In this document: positions 53,018 to 62,746 of the stretch, piece after piece
Layout of the letters: each line of letters starts with the position of its first letter
How positions within the stretch are numbered: position 1 is the first letter of the stretch
From: Bacteroidota bacterium
GTDB lineage: Bacteria > Bacteroidota > Bacteroidia > Chitinophagales > Chitinophagaceae
Direction of reading: 5' to 3'
NCBI GenBank assembly: GCA_018267705.1
Contig: JAFDXX010000013.1
Location: forward strand, 55,932-119,931
DNA: 64,000 nucleotides
Notes under the pieces: generated by a model
What the model saw: only the letters and a program-made list of their open reading frames with translations
Databases searched by the model: none
Told to the model about the DNA's origin: nothing
Translations under genes and position numbers: made by a program

Positions 53018-54541
53018 ATGAGCCAGCATTTAAGTGAACAAGAAATTATTAGAAGAGAAAAATTAAAAAAAATTCAAGAAGCAGGAATTGAAGCTTATCC
53101 TGCACCATTATATCCCGTTTCACATTATTCAACAGATATTAAAACCCATTTTTCAGAAGAAAATAAAGAAGCATTTACTAATGTTTGTATTGCCGGAAGA
53201 ATAATGAGCATTAATGATAAAGGAAAAGTTTTCTTTATTAAAATACAAGACTCAAAAGGCATTATTCAATTATATGTAAAACGAGATGATGTTTGCCCAA
53301 CAGAAGATAAAAGCTTTTGGGATATTGTTGTAAAGCACGGTCTAGATTTAGGAGATATTATTGGAGCTACCGGTTATGTTTTTATAACCAAAACCGGCGA
53401 AACAAGTTTACATACACAAACAATTACATTACTTACCAAAAGTTTAAAACCATTACCTGTTGTAAAACGTGATGAAGAAGGAAATGTATTTGATGAAGTA
53501 ACAGACCCCGAATTTCGTTATCGCCAACGCTATGCAGATTTAATTATTAATACATCAGTTAAAGAAACCTTTGAAAAAAGAACTAAATTAATTAATACTA
53601 TTCGTAATTTTTTAAACGAACAAGGTGCGTTAGAAGTTGATACACCTGTATTGCAAGCCATTCCCGGCGGTGCAGCAGCACGCCCTTTTATTACACATCA
53701 TAATGCATTAGATGTTCCCTTTTATTTACGCATTGCAAATGAATTATATTTAAAAAGATTAATAGTTGGCGGGTTTGATTGGGTATATGAATTCAGCAGA
53801 AATTTTAGAAATGAAGGAATGGACAGAACGCACAATCCGGAGTTTACGGTGTTAGAATGGTACACAGCCTATAAAGATTATTTCTGGATGATGGAAATAA
53901 CAGAACAATTATTTGAAAAAGTTGCCATTGCTTTACACGGAACAACAGATGTTTTGTTGGAAGATAAAATTATTAATTTCAAAGCTCCATTTAAAAGAAT
54001 TTCTATTATTGATGCCATAAAAGAAAACACAGGAATTGATATTACCGATAAAACAGAAGATGAATTACGCAAGGTTTGTAAACAATTAAATATAGATGTT
54101 GCACCCAATATTGGTAAAGGAAAATTAATTGATGAAATTTTTGGAGCAACCAGTGAACATAAATATATACAACCAACTTTTATTATAGATTATCCGGTAG
54201 AAATGAGTCCGCTTACAAAAAAACACCGCACCAAAGCCGGACTGGTAGAGCGTTTTGAATTAATGGTTAATGGAAAAGAATTAGCAAATGCATATAGTGA
54301 ATTGAATGACCCCATTGATCAACGCGAACGTTTTGAAGAGCAACTTAAATTAATGGAACGCGGAGATGCCGAAGCAATGTATATTGATTATGATTTTTTA
54401 CGTGCATTAGAATATGGTATGCCACCAACAAGCGGAATAGGAATTGGTATAGATAGATTATGCATGATGATGTTAAACCAACCCAGCATTCAAGATGTAT
54501 TATTATTTCCGCAAATGAGGCCGGAGAAATTTGAAAACTAA
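53018..54541 (+). CDS. lysS: Lysyl-tRNA synthetase, class II
   Basis: LysRS charges tRNA-Lys. It is a class II enzyme of 507 aa with an OB-fold anticodon-binding domain (about 50-150) and a catalytic domain. Motif 2 is in FRNEGMDRTHNPEFTVLEWY and motif 3 in SGIGIGIDRLCMMML. The sequence NELYLKRLIVGGFDWVYEFSRNF precedes motif 2. It is convergent with a small lipoprotein gene. Confidence 0.96.
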   Translation: MSQHLSEQEIIRREKLKKIQEAGIEAYPAPLYPVSHYSTDIKTHFSEENKEAFTNVCIAGRIMSINDKGKVFFIKIQDSKGIIQLYVKRDDVCPTEDKSFWDIVVKHGLDLGDIIGATGYVFITKTGETSLHTQTITLLTKSLKPLPVVKRDEEGNVFDEVTDPEFRYRQRYADLIINTSVKETFEKRTKLINTIRNFLNEQGALEVDTPVLQAIPGGAAARPFITHHNALDVPFYLRIANELYLKRLIVGGFDWVYEFSRNFRNEGMDRTHNPEFTVLEWYTAYKDYFWMMEITEQLFEKVAIALHGTTDVLLEDKIINFKAPFKRISIIDAIKENTGIDITDKTEDELRKVCKQLNIDVAPNIGKGKLIDEIFGATSEHKYIQPTFIIDYPVEMSPLTKKHRTKAGLVERFELMVNGKELANAYSELNDPIDQRERFEEQLKLMERGDAEAMYIDYDFLRALEYGMPPTSGIGIGIDRLCMMMLNQPSIQDVLLFPQMRPEKFEN

Positions 54542-54548
54542 AACACAA

Positions 54549-54992
54549 TTATTTTCTTTTTCTTACAAATTGATAATAAAAAGTAGCATTAGTATCCGAT
54601 ACTAATAAAGAATCGTTATTAATTACCTGTACAATCATTTTTTTAGTAACGCCTGTTTTATCATCTTTAATAGGTAATAAATACATATTGTCTTTATTCC
54701 AACCCACTAAATTACCATTAACGGTATCTCTGTTTGCAATTAAAAAATTTAAAACTCCGGTAGTATCAAAATTTAAATATCCGTTTTTTACATTTTTATC
54801 AGTATCAAAAATGCGAGTAAAATTATTTTTGGTTGAATAAGTTGCGGTGTGTATCCAGTTGCCATTTAATTGGTTTAAAACATACCCCTTAGTGTTAACC
54901 TTATTGGGTTTGCCGGTTTGCAAATTACAAGCCGCAAATACTAATGAAATAAAAAATAAAACACAAAGTACCTTCACAACCTTTTTTTGCAA
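54549..54992 (-). CDS. Small lipoprotein of unknown function
   Basis: This is up to 147 aa with a lipoprotein signal (LCVLFFISLVFAAC). The TTG at 54992 and a GTG at 54977 are both possible starts, and the GTG gives a tighter signal. The mature part has GYVLNQLNGNWIHTATYSTKNNFTRIFD and a C-terminal QFVRKRK; I do not recognise a family. It is divergent from the Reg_prop kinase, with a 20-bp palindrome (55018-55037) between them. Confidence 0.65.
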   Translation of the reverse strand: MQKKVVKVLCVLFFISLVFAACNLQTGKPNKVNTKGYVLNQLNGNWIHTATYSTKNNFTRIFDTDKNVKNGYLNFDTTGVLNFLIANRDTVNGNLVGWNKDNMYLLPIKDDKTGVTKKMIVQVINNDSLLVSDTNATFYYQFVRKRK

Positions 54993-55017
54993 AAATATTT
55001 TTATTTATATGGTGTAC

Positions 55018-55037
55018 AATACTCTTTTAAGAGTATT
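55018..55037. promoter_or_regulatory. NarL-type 7-2-7 palindrome upstream of the Reg_prop kinase gene
   Basis: AATACTCTTTTAAGAGTATT is a perfect inverted repeat. The heptamers TACTCTT and AAGAGTA around two bases have the geometry of NarL/NarP sites (TACYYMT-NN-AKRRGTA). It is between two divergent genes, 45 nt before the kinase start. Confidence 0.6.
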
Positions 55038-55081
55038 CCCAATTGCAGCCAAAATAATTGTTATACTTGTAAGTAAAATAT

Positions 55082-58072
55082 TTGCCCTTGTACCGTTGTA
55101 TATTTTTCTTAATTGGCATATTGCCCATTGCATTAATAAACGCACAACCCAAGCAGGGATACAACTATACACGATATACGGTTAAAAATGGGTTAGCGGC
55201 TAATCATGTAAAATCTTTAACAGAAGATTGCAATGGTTTTATGTGGCTTTCAACTTTTAATGCAGTGCAATGGTTTGATGGTGTTCATTTTCATTCTATA
55301 CAACAAGGTAATGGAATACACCAATTGCCCAATATTAATAAGGTTGATATTTATTCTTTATCTGATAAAAAAATATTATTTGTTTATACAAATGGATTTT
55401 CAGTTTATCAACCTCAAACACATAATTTTAATCACTATATATTACAATCAAATAAAATCAATCCTGTTTTTTTGAAAGACTCAGGAAATGTTTTTTATTT
55501 TTTAAACGGAACAGATTTTCAAGAATATAATATTGATGAGAAGAAAGTAATAACAAGTATAAACCTTAAAGGAAAAGTACAAAACAGTTTTTATATTGTA
55601 AGTACTGAACAAAAAAATGATTTAATATTATTGACAGACAAAACAGGAAATGATGTTATTATCAATACAAAAGATAAAAGTGTAAAAAAATTTTCTTCAC
55701 CCACTGCTTCATCATTAAGTTATTCTTCATCAAATTTCTACAACACAAATAATTATATTTCTTTTACAGAAAATGGAATTATAAAAAGAGATAATAAAAC
55801 AGGCAGTATAATAAGCTCTGTTAATTTTTCTTCTCAACCTAAAACTGAAATATATAGTGTTATACATAATGAAAAACTATCACCTAATATTTTTGTTGTT
55901 GCAGTAGGTAAAAAGTTGTTGGTGTATAATGCAGAAACCAATACAATTGTTAATGAAATTACCACAACGCAAGATGAAACTATTTTGCAAACGGGATATG
56001 TTGAAGTTATATATATAGATAGTCATAAAAATATTTGGTTATGTAGTAATGCACAAGGCGTTTATAAAATAAATTATTTGCCTAATAGCTTTAAATATTT
56101 CATGCCCACTAATGATGCAACCGATTTTTCAATTGAAGTAGAAGCAAACAAAGAAGATAATGTAGTAATTAGCGGAAGTTACGGTAAGGGCATTTTTATT
56201 TACGATACTTCAGGAAATTTTAAAAAGCAAATTCCAATAATAGATAAACAACATCCGGAACTTACAATAGTTACTTCTATACAAAGAATAGCCCCTTATG
56301 AATATATATTGATATGCTACGGAGCAATGAATACTATATATAAATTAAATACAAAAAATTATAGCATTACTTCTTTAAAAATTTTTAATGAAGAAACACA
56401 AAAACAAATTCTTTCAGTAAACGGAAGTTATTATCAAAAATTAATACGAGCAGGAATAGATAGCTTTTATTACCAACTTACAAATGGTAATTTGTTTCTG
56501 TTAAAAATAGAAAAGCATAGAGTTGTAGCCATAAGCACAAATGCAAAAAAATTAATTCCATTTGTAAAATATAAAACAACCATTGCAGGAGTTGTTGAAC
56601 CCGGAGGTTTGGGTATATTCAATAATAATAGTTTAAAAATATATAATGTTTTCCCTAAAAATATTTCAATTAACTCAATGGCCGTAACAAGTGATGGGTC
56701 ATATTGGGTAGCAACATCTGCCGGTGTATATAAAATTTCGGGAGAAGGAAAGTTTTTAGCAAAGTTTACCACACATGCAGGACTTGCTAACGATAATATT
56801 TTTAGTATAGCGGCAGATGCAAACAATAATATTTGGTGTGGCCATTATAAAGGAATTAGTAAAATAACCAGCGGAGGAAGTATTACTAATTTTTCAGAAG
56901 AAGATGGGTTACAAAATAATGAGTTTAACACGAATGCAGTATATAAAGCAAAAGACGGAGAATTATTTTTTGGCGGAGAAAACGGCATCAACTCTTTTTA
57001 TCCACAGCTATTACTTTCTAAAAATGAAACACTCGCTTTAAAAGTGGTTGAATTAAAAGCAGGCAAATATTTTGATAAAATTGATACAGCTTTTTGGAAT
57101 ATTAATGAGTTGAAACTTAATTATAACAACAATGTTATTCAATTTGTATTTAATGCAATAGGCAAACAACAACCAACTGCTTATAATTATCAATACAGAT
57201 TAAGAAATAATTATACAAGTTGGATAAACTTGCAACAAAACAATAATATATTACTTACACTACAACCCGGAGAATATTATCTTGATTTATACGCATCTAA
57301 TTTTTTTGACAAAAATGCTCAACCGTTAAAAACAATAAAAATTATTATTACACCACCTTTTTGGAAAACAGAAATATTTATTGTTGCTTGTATATTATTG
57401 CTTGTTGCAGTATTAATTTATTTCATTCAATATTTTAATAAAATAAAATACAGAAAACAATTACAAGAATTAAAATTACAGCAACAATTAGAAGAAGAAA
57501 GAAAAAGAATCAGCCGAGATATGCATGATACAATGGGAGCCTATACTTCCGCATTATTATCTAATGTACAACAATTAAAAAAAACCCAAAGTGTAAATGA
57601 GCAAGAATTAAACAAAATGCAAAATAATGCCGAGCAAATTTTGAATAGCTTAAGAGAAACAATTTGGGTACTAAATAATCAATCAATAACTGTAAATGAT
57701 TTTAGCGATAGCTTTAAAAACTATTGCATTAAACTGCTTCAAAATTTTGAGGACATTAATTTTGATGTAAAAGAAAGTATTACTGTTAATAAAACTATTT
57801 CGGCTCAAACAGCTATTCATTTAAATAAAATAATGCAAGAAGCTATACAAAACATTATTAAACATGCACAAGCAACCAGCATTAATTATTCAATAAATTG
57901 TAATGGAAAAATAATTATTGTTATTGCAGATAATGGAAAAGGGTTTAACGTTGAAAATATTTGTAAAGGAAATGGAATTGAAAATATGCAATGGCGTGCT
58001 GCAAATGCAGCATTTAATTTTACAATTCAATCTACCCAAAGCGGAACTTCAGTAACTATTACAGAAAAATAA
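55082..58072 (+). CDS. Two-component sensor kinase with Reg_prop propeller and HisKA_3 domain
   Basis: This is a 996-residue sensor. After a signal/anchor (YRCIFFLIGILPIALINAQ) comes a two-propeller sensory region of Reg_prop-type repeats (e.g. GYVEVIYIDSHKNIWLCSNAQGVYKI, NNIWCGHYKGISKI, GELFFGGENGINSF), then a Y_Y_Y domain (about 690-755) and one transmembrane helix (about 763-785). The HisKA_3 domain has His815 in SRDMHDTMGAYTS and the HATPase domain has ADNGKGFNVE and GNGIENMQWRA. Start is TTG (55082 or 55088); no ATG precedes the signal. It pairs with the regulator 52 nt downstream. The ligand is unknown. Confidence 0.9.
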   Translation: MPLYRCIFFLIGILPIALINAQPKQGYNYTRYTVKNGLAANHVKSLTEDCNGFMWLSTFNAVQWFDGVHFHSIQQGNGIHQLPNINKVDIYSLSDKKILFVYTNGFSVYQPQTHNFNHYILQSNKINPVFLKDSGNVFYFLNGTDFQEYNIDEKKVITSINLKGKVQNSFYIVSTEQKNDLILLTDKTGNDVIINTKDKSVKKFSSPTASSLSYSSSNFYNTNNYISFTENGIIKRDNKTGSIISSVNFSSQPKTEIYSVIHNEKLSPNIFVVAVGKKLLVYNAETNTIVNEITTTQDETILQTGYVEVIYIDSHKNIWLCSNAQGVYKINYLPNSFKYFMPTNDATDFSIEVEANKEDNVVISGSYGKGIFIYDTSGNFKKQIPIIDKQHPELTIVTSIQRIAPYEYILICYGAMNTIYKLNTKNYSITSLKIFNEETQKQILSVNGSYYQKLIRAGIDSFYYQLTNGNLFLLKIEKHRVVAISTNAKKLIPFVKYKTTIAGVVEPGGLGIFNNNSLKIYNVFPKNISINSMAVTSDGSYWVATSAGVYKISGEGKFLAKFTTHAGLANDNIFSIAADANNNIWCGHYKGISKITSGGSITNFSEEDGLQNNEFNTNAVYKAKDGELFFGGENGINSFYPQLLLSKNETLALKVVELKAGKYFDKIDTAFWNINELKLNYNNNVIQFVFNAIGKQQPTAYNYQYRLRNNYTSWINLQQNNNILLTLQPGEYYLDLYASNFFDKNAQPLKTIKIIITPPFWKTEIFIVACILLLVAVLIYFIQYFNKIKYRKQLQELKLQQQLEEERKRISRDMHDTMGAYTSALLSNVQQLKKTQSVNEQELNKMQNNAEQILNSLRETIWVLNNQSITVNDFSDSFKNYCIKLLQNFEDINFDVKESITVNKTISAQTAIHLNKIMQEAIQNIIKHAQATSINYSINCNGKIIIVIADNGKGFNVENICKGNGIENMQWRAANAAFNFTIQSTQSGTSVTITEK

Positions 58073-58090
58073 TACTCCTTTTTGGGTATT
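58071..58090. promoter_or_regulatory. Second NarL-type palindrome between the kinase and regulator genes
   Basis: AATACTCCTTTTTGGGTATT overlaps the kinase stop codon. The left half TACTCCT matches TACYYMT fully and the right half TTGGGTA matches at 6 of 7. It shares sequence and geometry with 55018-55037. Confidence 0.5.
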
Positions 58091-58123
58091 GAAATTAAAT
58101 AGAATAAAAACAATATTTGCAGT

Positions 58124-58780
58124 ATGCCTATACTACTTGCAATAGTAGATGATAAATCAATTAACAGACAAACGGTAAAAGATAAAATAATTTCTTATGC
58201 CGAAGTACAACTATTAATAGAAGCAAAAAACGGAAAAGAATTTTTAGAAAAATTAAAACAAACAGAGCTTAAACCACAAGTTGTATTGATGGATTTAGAA
58301 ATGCCAGAATTAAATGGTATTGAAACCATTCGCATTGCTGCTGCTGCATATCCTGATATTAAATTTATTGTATTAACTGTTTTTGAAGACAATGATAAAA
58401 TTTTTGAAGCCATTAAAGCCGGAGCAAGCGGATATTTATTAAAAGAAGATAGTGCCGTAAATATTATAGATGCCATTACAAATGTTATTGAATATAATGG
58501 AATGCCCATGAGCCCGTCTATTGCTAGAAAAGCAATCGATATGTTAGCTAAAATACCTACACTGCCTACAACAGAAGGAAATATAGGCACAGCACTCTCT
58601 GAAAGAGAAATGGAAATTTTAAAAGAAGTAGTTAGCGGAAAAAATTATAAAACTATTGGAGAAAAATTATTCATCTCACCACTTACAGTACGCAAACATG
58701 TATCACATATTTATGAAAAATTACATGTAAACAATAGAACACAAGTTATAAATATTGCGTATAAAAATAAATGGGTGTAA
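58124..58780 (+). CDS. NarL/LuxR family response regulator
   Basis: This 218-residue regulator has a receiver domain with Asp57 (VVLMDLEMPELNG) and Lys in GASGYLLKEDSA, followed by a LuxR-type HTH (LSEREMEILKEVVSGKNYKTIGEKLFISPLTVRKHVSHIYEKL). It is the probable partner of the Reg_prop kinase upstream and the likely binder of the two palindromes. Targets are unknown. Confidence 0.93.
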   Translation: MPILLAIVDDKSINRQTVKDKIISYAEVQLLIEAKNGKEFLEKLKQTELKPQVVLMDLEMPELNGIETIRIAAAAYPDIKFIVLTVFEDNDKIFEAIKAGASGYLLKEDSAVNIIDAITNVIEYNGMPMSPSIARKAIDMLAKIPTLPTTEGNIGTALSEREMEILKEVVSGKNYKTIGEKLFISPLTVRKHVSHIYEKLHVNNRTQVINIAYKNKWV

Positions 58781-59023
58781 AGTTGTACTATCTCTTATTA
58801 TCAAAACCAACACCAAGTTTGTTTCTTTGGTAATAATGTTTAAATTTTTATTTTGGATTTTTACTTTTTCAAACTTTTCTTTTGCTCTGTTTTTTGCTAA
58901 ACCAACTTACAATTGCATCTATACTTATTAACCTACAATTTGTATCCCAAACAGATGTTTGTATTCTTTCATTAATTGTGTTTGTGTAGCAGCAATTTGA
59001 AATACACAAGGCAATATTAAAAG

Positions 59024-61411
59024 TTATTGAATGTCTTTTTCTACTCTTGCTAATTTTCCTTCTGCATTAATACCTTCTATAACAACATGAAATTTATTAC
59101 TTACATCATTGTTATAAAATTCTATTTGTACTGTTTTAGTTTTCTTATCGGTAAGTAAATATGGATTCCAATATAAAGTTGTTCTTGTATCTGGGCCATT
59201 ATCATATTTTGAGTTATCGTAATTGGGAGAATAAAAAACTTTATATGTACTGTAACCGGCTAAAACGGAAGTGTTTAAACCGGGTGCGTTTGAGTAAATG
59301 CGTTTACCATCTTTTCCACGTTTAGTATAAATAGCAATAGCTCCGTTTCCGCCTCCGCCAAAAGCACCAAAAAATGGAGGACGAAAAACTTTAATATATG
59401 CTACATCACTCATAGGTATGCCTTGCAAAACATCGGTTTGTGTTGTCATTTCATCTAAAAATAAACTGGGACTCCCTCCTCTCCAACTTAGTGTAGGTTC
59501 TCCTCCTCCATAATTTATATTTAATCCGGCAACTTTTCCTTGTAAATATCTAAACACATCTAAAGAGCTTGCACCAAAGGGATCATTACTTACATCAAAA
59601 GAATAACCATCTCCGTTACTAAACATTCCTGTTGTGTATTTTTCGTCTAACAAATCAAGATTAGATTTTGTTTTTGCTTTAACTGTAACAGTTTCTAATG
59701 TTGTAGAAGCAGCCAATTTTTTTAAACGGTCTTGTTCATCTAAAAAATATTTTAATCTTGCTTGCCCCATAAAGCTGTTGGTATATTGTATATTTTGTGC
59801 ATGTGTTTTAAATGTAGATTGGTATGCAGAAAATAATCCGGTGTTAAATCTAACATCTGTTCTATCGGTTAATTTTCTATCTCCATTAAACATATAATAT
59901 AATTTAACGGTATCATAAAAAATAGCTCCACGTTGTACAAATGTACCATCGGGATTAACGGGTAAAAATAAAAATTGTTTGCTGCTATCTTTATTTTGTA
60001 TAACAATATTAATGGTTTTGCTTAATCCGTTTCTTTCAAAAGCACTACCAAAAACTTTACCGCTTATTTGTAAATAATCTGTATCTCTTGCATATTTTAA
60101 TTGAGGAAGTTTTCCTGCAACAATATCATCCCATTTATATTTTCTCCATCCATTGGTTAGCATCACTAAATCTAAAAAATGTGCAACACTATCTGCATTG
60201 CTAGAAAAATAATAAGTAGGGTTGTGTATGTTCCCTTTTAATTCAGAACTTAACAAAAGGCTTGAAATAATATCGTTAGATTTATCTTGTTCCAAATCTC
60301 CATCGGTAACAGAAATAGACATATTGCTTAATAAAGTATCACCTACTTCAACCTCTAATATATTTTTCTTTCTTTTCTCTAAACCTTTGGTGGTTGCTCT
60401 TATTGAGGGAAAAAACTCATAATCGTGATTATTAATAAATGTTATTCTTTCTGCAATGGGTTTCCAATCTGCTGTAAATAAAGTGAGCCGAAGAATACCT
60501 GTTGGTAAATTGTTTGTTGGTAATTCTGCACTAACATTGGTTTTTACAGAAAAATTTATGCGAGAACGATATACCATTTGCTGATTCATGGTTGCAACCA
60601 AATACATGGTTTTAAATATATCATCTGCATTGGTGGTGCGTTTTATAAAAGCTAATATTTTATTATCTAAATTTTCAATTTCTAATGTAGCTCCTGTTTT
60701 TTTTGCAATAGGAAACGCAGTAGTATTTTGTTTTCCATTTTCATCAATCCAATTAAATGAATATGTTTCATTTTCTTTGGGTTCAAGGTTAAAGCTACCC
60801 ATTCCATCATGTTCAGCGGCAACAGAATCTATTAATTCTCCTTTATTGTTTTTTATGGCAGCTTTAATATATACAGGTTTTCCAAATTGATTTTCTGCTT
60901 TGTATGCAATGCGGCAATTGGTATTGATAACCAAATCTCCTCCTTCAGGAAATAATGTAACGGTTGTAATATAATTAGGAATTGAAGTTTTTGTTTGAGG
61001 CTGATTAACGGGAATATCTTTCTCAAATAAAAATCCTTCATCAAAATTCAACATCCATTGTGTGTATGCTTTTACATGTACAAAATGACCGGTATATTTT
61101 TCAGGAATTTGAAATTGCCCTTTAGCAGAAGATTCAAAAATAGGAGCAGCTTCGTGCATTAAAAGTTTTCCTTTATCATCATACCAGTCTGCATAAAAAT
61201 TTTTACTGTATTCAGTCCAATCACTACCGGCCAACATATAAGCTTTAAACCAAATCGTTTCTCCTTTATTATATGCAGCTTTATCAAAATGAAGGTGCAT
61301 TTTTTCAGGCTGATAAAGGCTGGCATAAATGTTTAAAACAGAATCAATTTTTTGAGCATTAACAATAAGCGTTAAGAATAAAAAAATAAAAAGTAAAAAA
61401 TTTTTTTTCAT
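59024..61411 (-). CDS. MG2-like and TonB-plug domain protein without a barrel
   Basis: This 795-residue secreted protein has the signal MKKNFLLFIFLFLTLIVNAQ; the start at 61411 is chosen for that signal. The N-terminal part has an alpha-2-macroglobulin MG2-like motif (MHLHFDKAAYNKGETIWFKAYM). The C-terminal part has a plug domain (VFRYLQGKVAGLNINYGGGEPTLSWRGGSPSLFLDEM and GNGAIAIYTKRG). No TonB-dependent receptor barrel follows, since the protein ends about 100 residues after the plug. Such proteins are common in Bacteroidota, function unknown. Single gene in the window. Confidence 0.82.
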   Translation of the reverse strand: MKKNFLLFIFLFLTLIVNAQKIDSVLNIYASLYQPEKMHLHFDKAAYNKGETIWFKAYMLAGSDWTEYSKNFYADWYDDKGKLLMHEAAPIFESSAKGQFQIPEKYTGHFVHVKAYTQWMLNFDEGFLFEKDIPVNQPQTKTSIPNYITTVTLFPEGGDLVINTNCRIAYKAENQFGKPVYIKAAIKNNKGELIDSVAAEHDGMGSFNLEPKENETYSFNWIDENGKQNTTAFPIAKKTGATLEIENLDNKILAFIKRTTNADDIFKTMYLVATMNQQMVYRSRINFSVKTNVSAELPTNNLPTGILRLTLFTADWKPIAERITFINNHDYEFFPSIRATTKGLEKRKKNILEVEVGDTLLSNMSISVTDGDLEQDKSNDIISSLLLSSELKGNIHNPTYYFSSNADSVAHFLDLVMLTNGWRKYKWDDIVAGKLPQLKYARDTDYLQISGKVFGSAFERNGLSKTINIVIQNKDSSKQFLFLPVNPDGTFVQRGAIFYDTVKLYYMFNGDRKLTDRTDVRFNTGLFSAYQSTFKTHAQNIQYTNSFMGQARLKYFLDEQDRLKKLAASTTLETVTVKAKTKSNLDLLDEKYTTGMFSNGDGYSFDVSNDPFGASSLDVFRYLQGKVAGLNINYGGGEPTLSWRGGSPSLFLDEMTTQTDVLQGIPMSDVAYIKVFRPPFFGAFGGGGNGAIAIYTKRGKDGKRIYSNAPGLNTSVLAGYSTYKVFYSPNYDNSKYDNGPDTRTTLYWNPYLLTDKKTKTVQIEFYNNDVSNKFHVVIEGINAEGKLARVEKDIQ

Positions 61412-61603
61412 GATTGTGTAAAGAGAGTAAAAAAACGAATTCATATTGAATTGATTGAAATTGTTGTTTAAAATGTATAAAAACAATTTCTTTATGCAGC
61501 ATAAAACAATGCAGCAATTTAAGTTTAAATATTATTTAAACAAGTATCATTGAGTTATTTTATAGCTATTTTAAGATTTGCTGTTAATTTGCATTATAAA
61601 TAA

Positions 61604-62683
61604 ATGGTTATGCAATTTAGAAACTTTAAAATGGTAGATTATGTAGTGTACGGAAGAGGCTGTTTTAATCAGTTAGATGAAATTCTTGCACCACAAAGAA
61701 AAAATGATGCCCCAATAATTTTTTTAGTAGACCATTTTTTTCAGGGAAAAGAATTACCAAACAGAATTCCTTTACGCGGAAAAGATAAAATAATTTTTGC
61801 CGATGTAACCTTTGAACCCAAAACAAAACAAGTTGATGCATTAGCACAACAATTAAAAAATGAATTTGGAACCATAAGTGGAATTATTGGTATTGGCGGT
61901 GGCAGCACTATGGATTTAGCAAAAGCGGTTTCGTTAATGATGACCAACCCCGGTTCTTCAGCCGATTATCAAGGATGGGATTTAGTAAAACAACCCGGCG
62001 TATATAAAGCAGGTGTACCTACATTAAGTGGAACAGGTGCAGAAGTTAGTAGAACAACCGTATTAACCGGACCAACCAGAAAATTAGGAATGAATAGCGA
62101 TTTCACTCCATTCAATCAAATTATACTAGATCCTGAATTAACTAAAAATGCACCCATAAATCAACGGTTTTATACAGGGATGGATTGTTATATACATTGT
62201 ATTGAAAGTTTAGAAGGAACTTATTTAAATGAATTTAGTAAAAGCTACGGAGAGAAAGCCTTACAACTGTGCCAGCAAATATTTTTAGAAAAAAATAATT
62301 GGGATGATGATAGCGATAATAAATTAATGATGGCATCTTATGCAGGCGGAATGAGCATTGCATACAGTCAAGTTGGTGTAGCCCATGCCGTAAGCTATGG
62401 TTTAAGTTATTTATTAGGAACAAAACATGGTATAGGAAATTGTATAGTAATGAATCATTTGCAAGAGTACTATCCAAAAGGTGTAAACGAGTTTAAACAA
62501 ATGGTAGAAAAAAATAATATTGAAATCCCTCAAGGCATATGTAAAAATTTAACCGATGAACAATTTGATATAATGATAAACGTATCAATGGGCATGAAAC
62601 CATTGTGGGAAAACGCTTTAGGAAAAGATTGGGAAAAAATAATGACAAAAGAGAAGCTAAGAAATTTGTATGAAAAATTATAA
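61604..62683 (+). CDS. kdnB: Iron-dependent alcohol dehydrogenase-family protein, KdnB-like
   Basis: This 359-residue protein belongs to the Fe-containing alcohol dehydrogenase family. Segments GIGGGSTMDLAKAVSLMMTN, YQGWDLVKQPGVYKAGVPT and GMDCYIHCIESLEGTYLNEFS resemble, from memory, the Kdo 8-oxidase KdnB, which oxidises Kdo before amination to 8-amino-Kdo. The NAD and metal motifs (GTGAEVSRT, HAVSYGLSYLLGTKHGIGN) are intact. The expected partner aminotransferase KdnA is not in the window, so the assignment rests on similarity. Met at 61604 or 61610 may be the start. Confidence 0.75.
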   Translation: MVMQFRNFKMVDYVVYGRGCFNQLDEILAPQRKNDAPIIFLVDHFFQGKELPNRIPLRGKDKIIFADVTFEPKTKQVDALAQQLKNEFGTISGIIGIGGGSTMDLAKAVSLMMTNPGSSADYQGWDLVKQPGVYKAGVPTLSGTGAEVSRTTVLTGPTRKLGMNSDFTPFNQIILDPELTKNAPINQRFYTGMDCYIHCIESLEGTYLNEFSKSYGEKALQLCQQIFLEKNNWDDDSDNKLMMASYAGGMSIAYSQVGVAHAVSYGLSYLLGTKHGIGNCIVMNHLQEYYPKGVNEFKQMVEKNNIEIPQGICKNLTDEQFDIMINVSMGMKPLWENALGKDWEKIMTKEKLRNLYEKL

Positions 62684-62707
62684 ATAAAAAAATCATTAAA
62701 ATTTCAG

Positions 62708-62737
62708 AAGGGTTGCTTTTATGCAATCCTTTTTTTA
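62708..62737 (+). terminator. Intrinsic terminator after the KdnB-like gene
   Basis: AGGGTTGC and GCAATCCT pair (one G-U) around a 6-nt loop and are followed by a T-run. Confidence 0.8.
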
Positions 62738-62746
62738 TATTACAAT

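Noticed and set aside
58781..59023. Open minus-strand stretches between the regulator and plug-domain genes that look protein-like
   Set aside because: No start codon, no repeated family match and the frames are under 60 codons; chance or relic cannot be told apart.
61494..61516. Two ATGCAGCA direct repeats upstream of the KdnB-like gene
   Set aside because: Only two copies and no link to a regulator.
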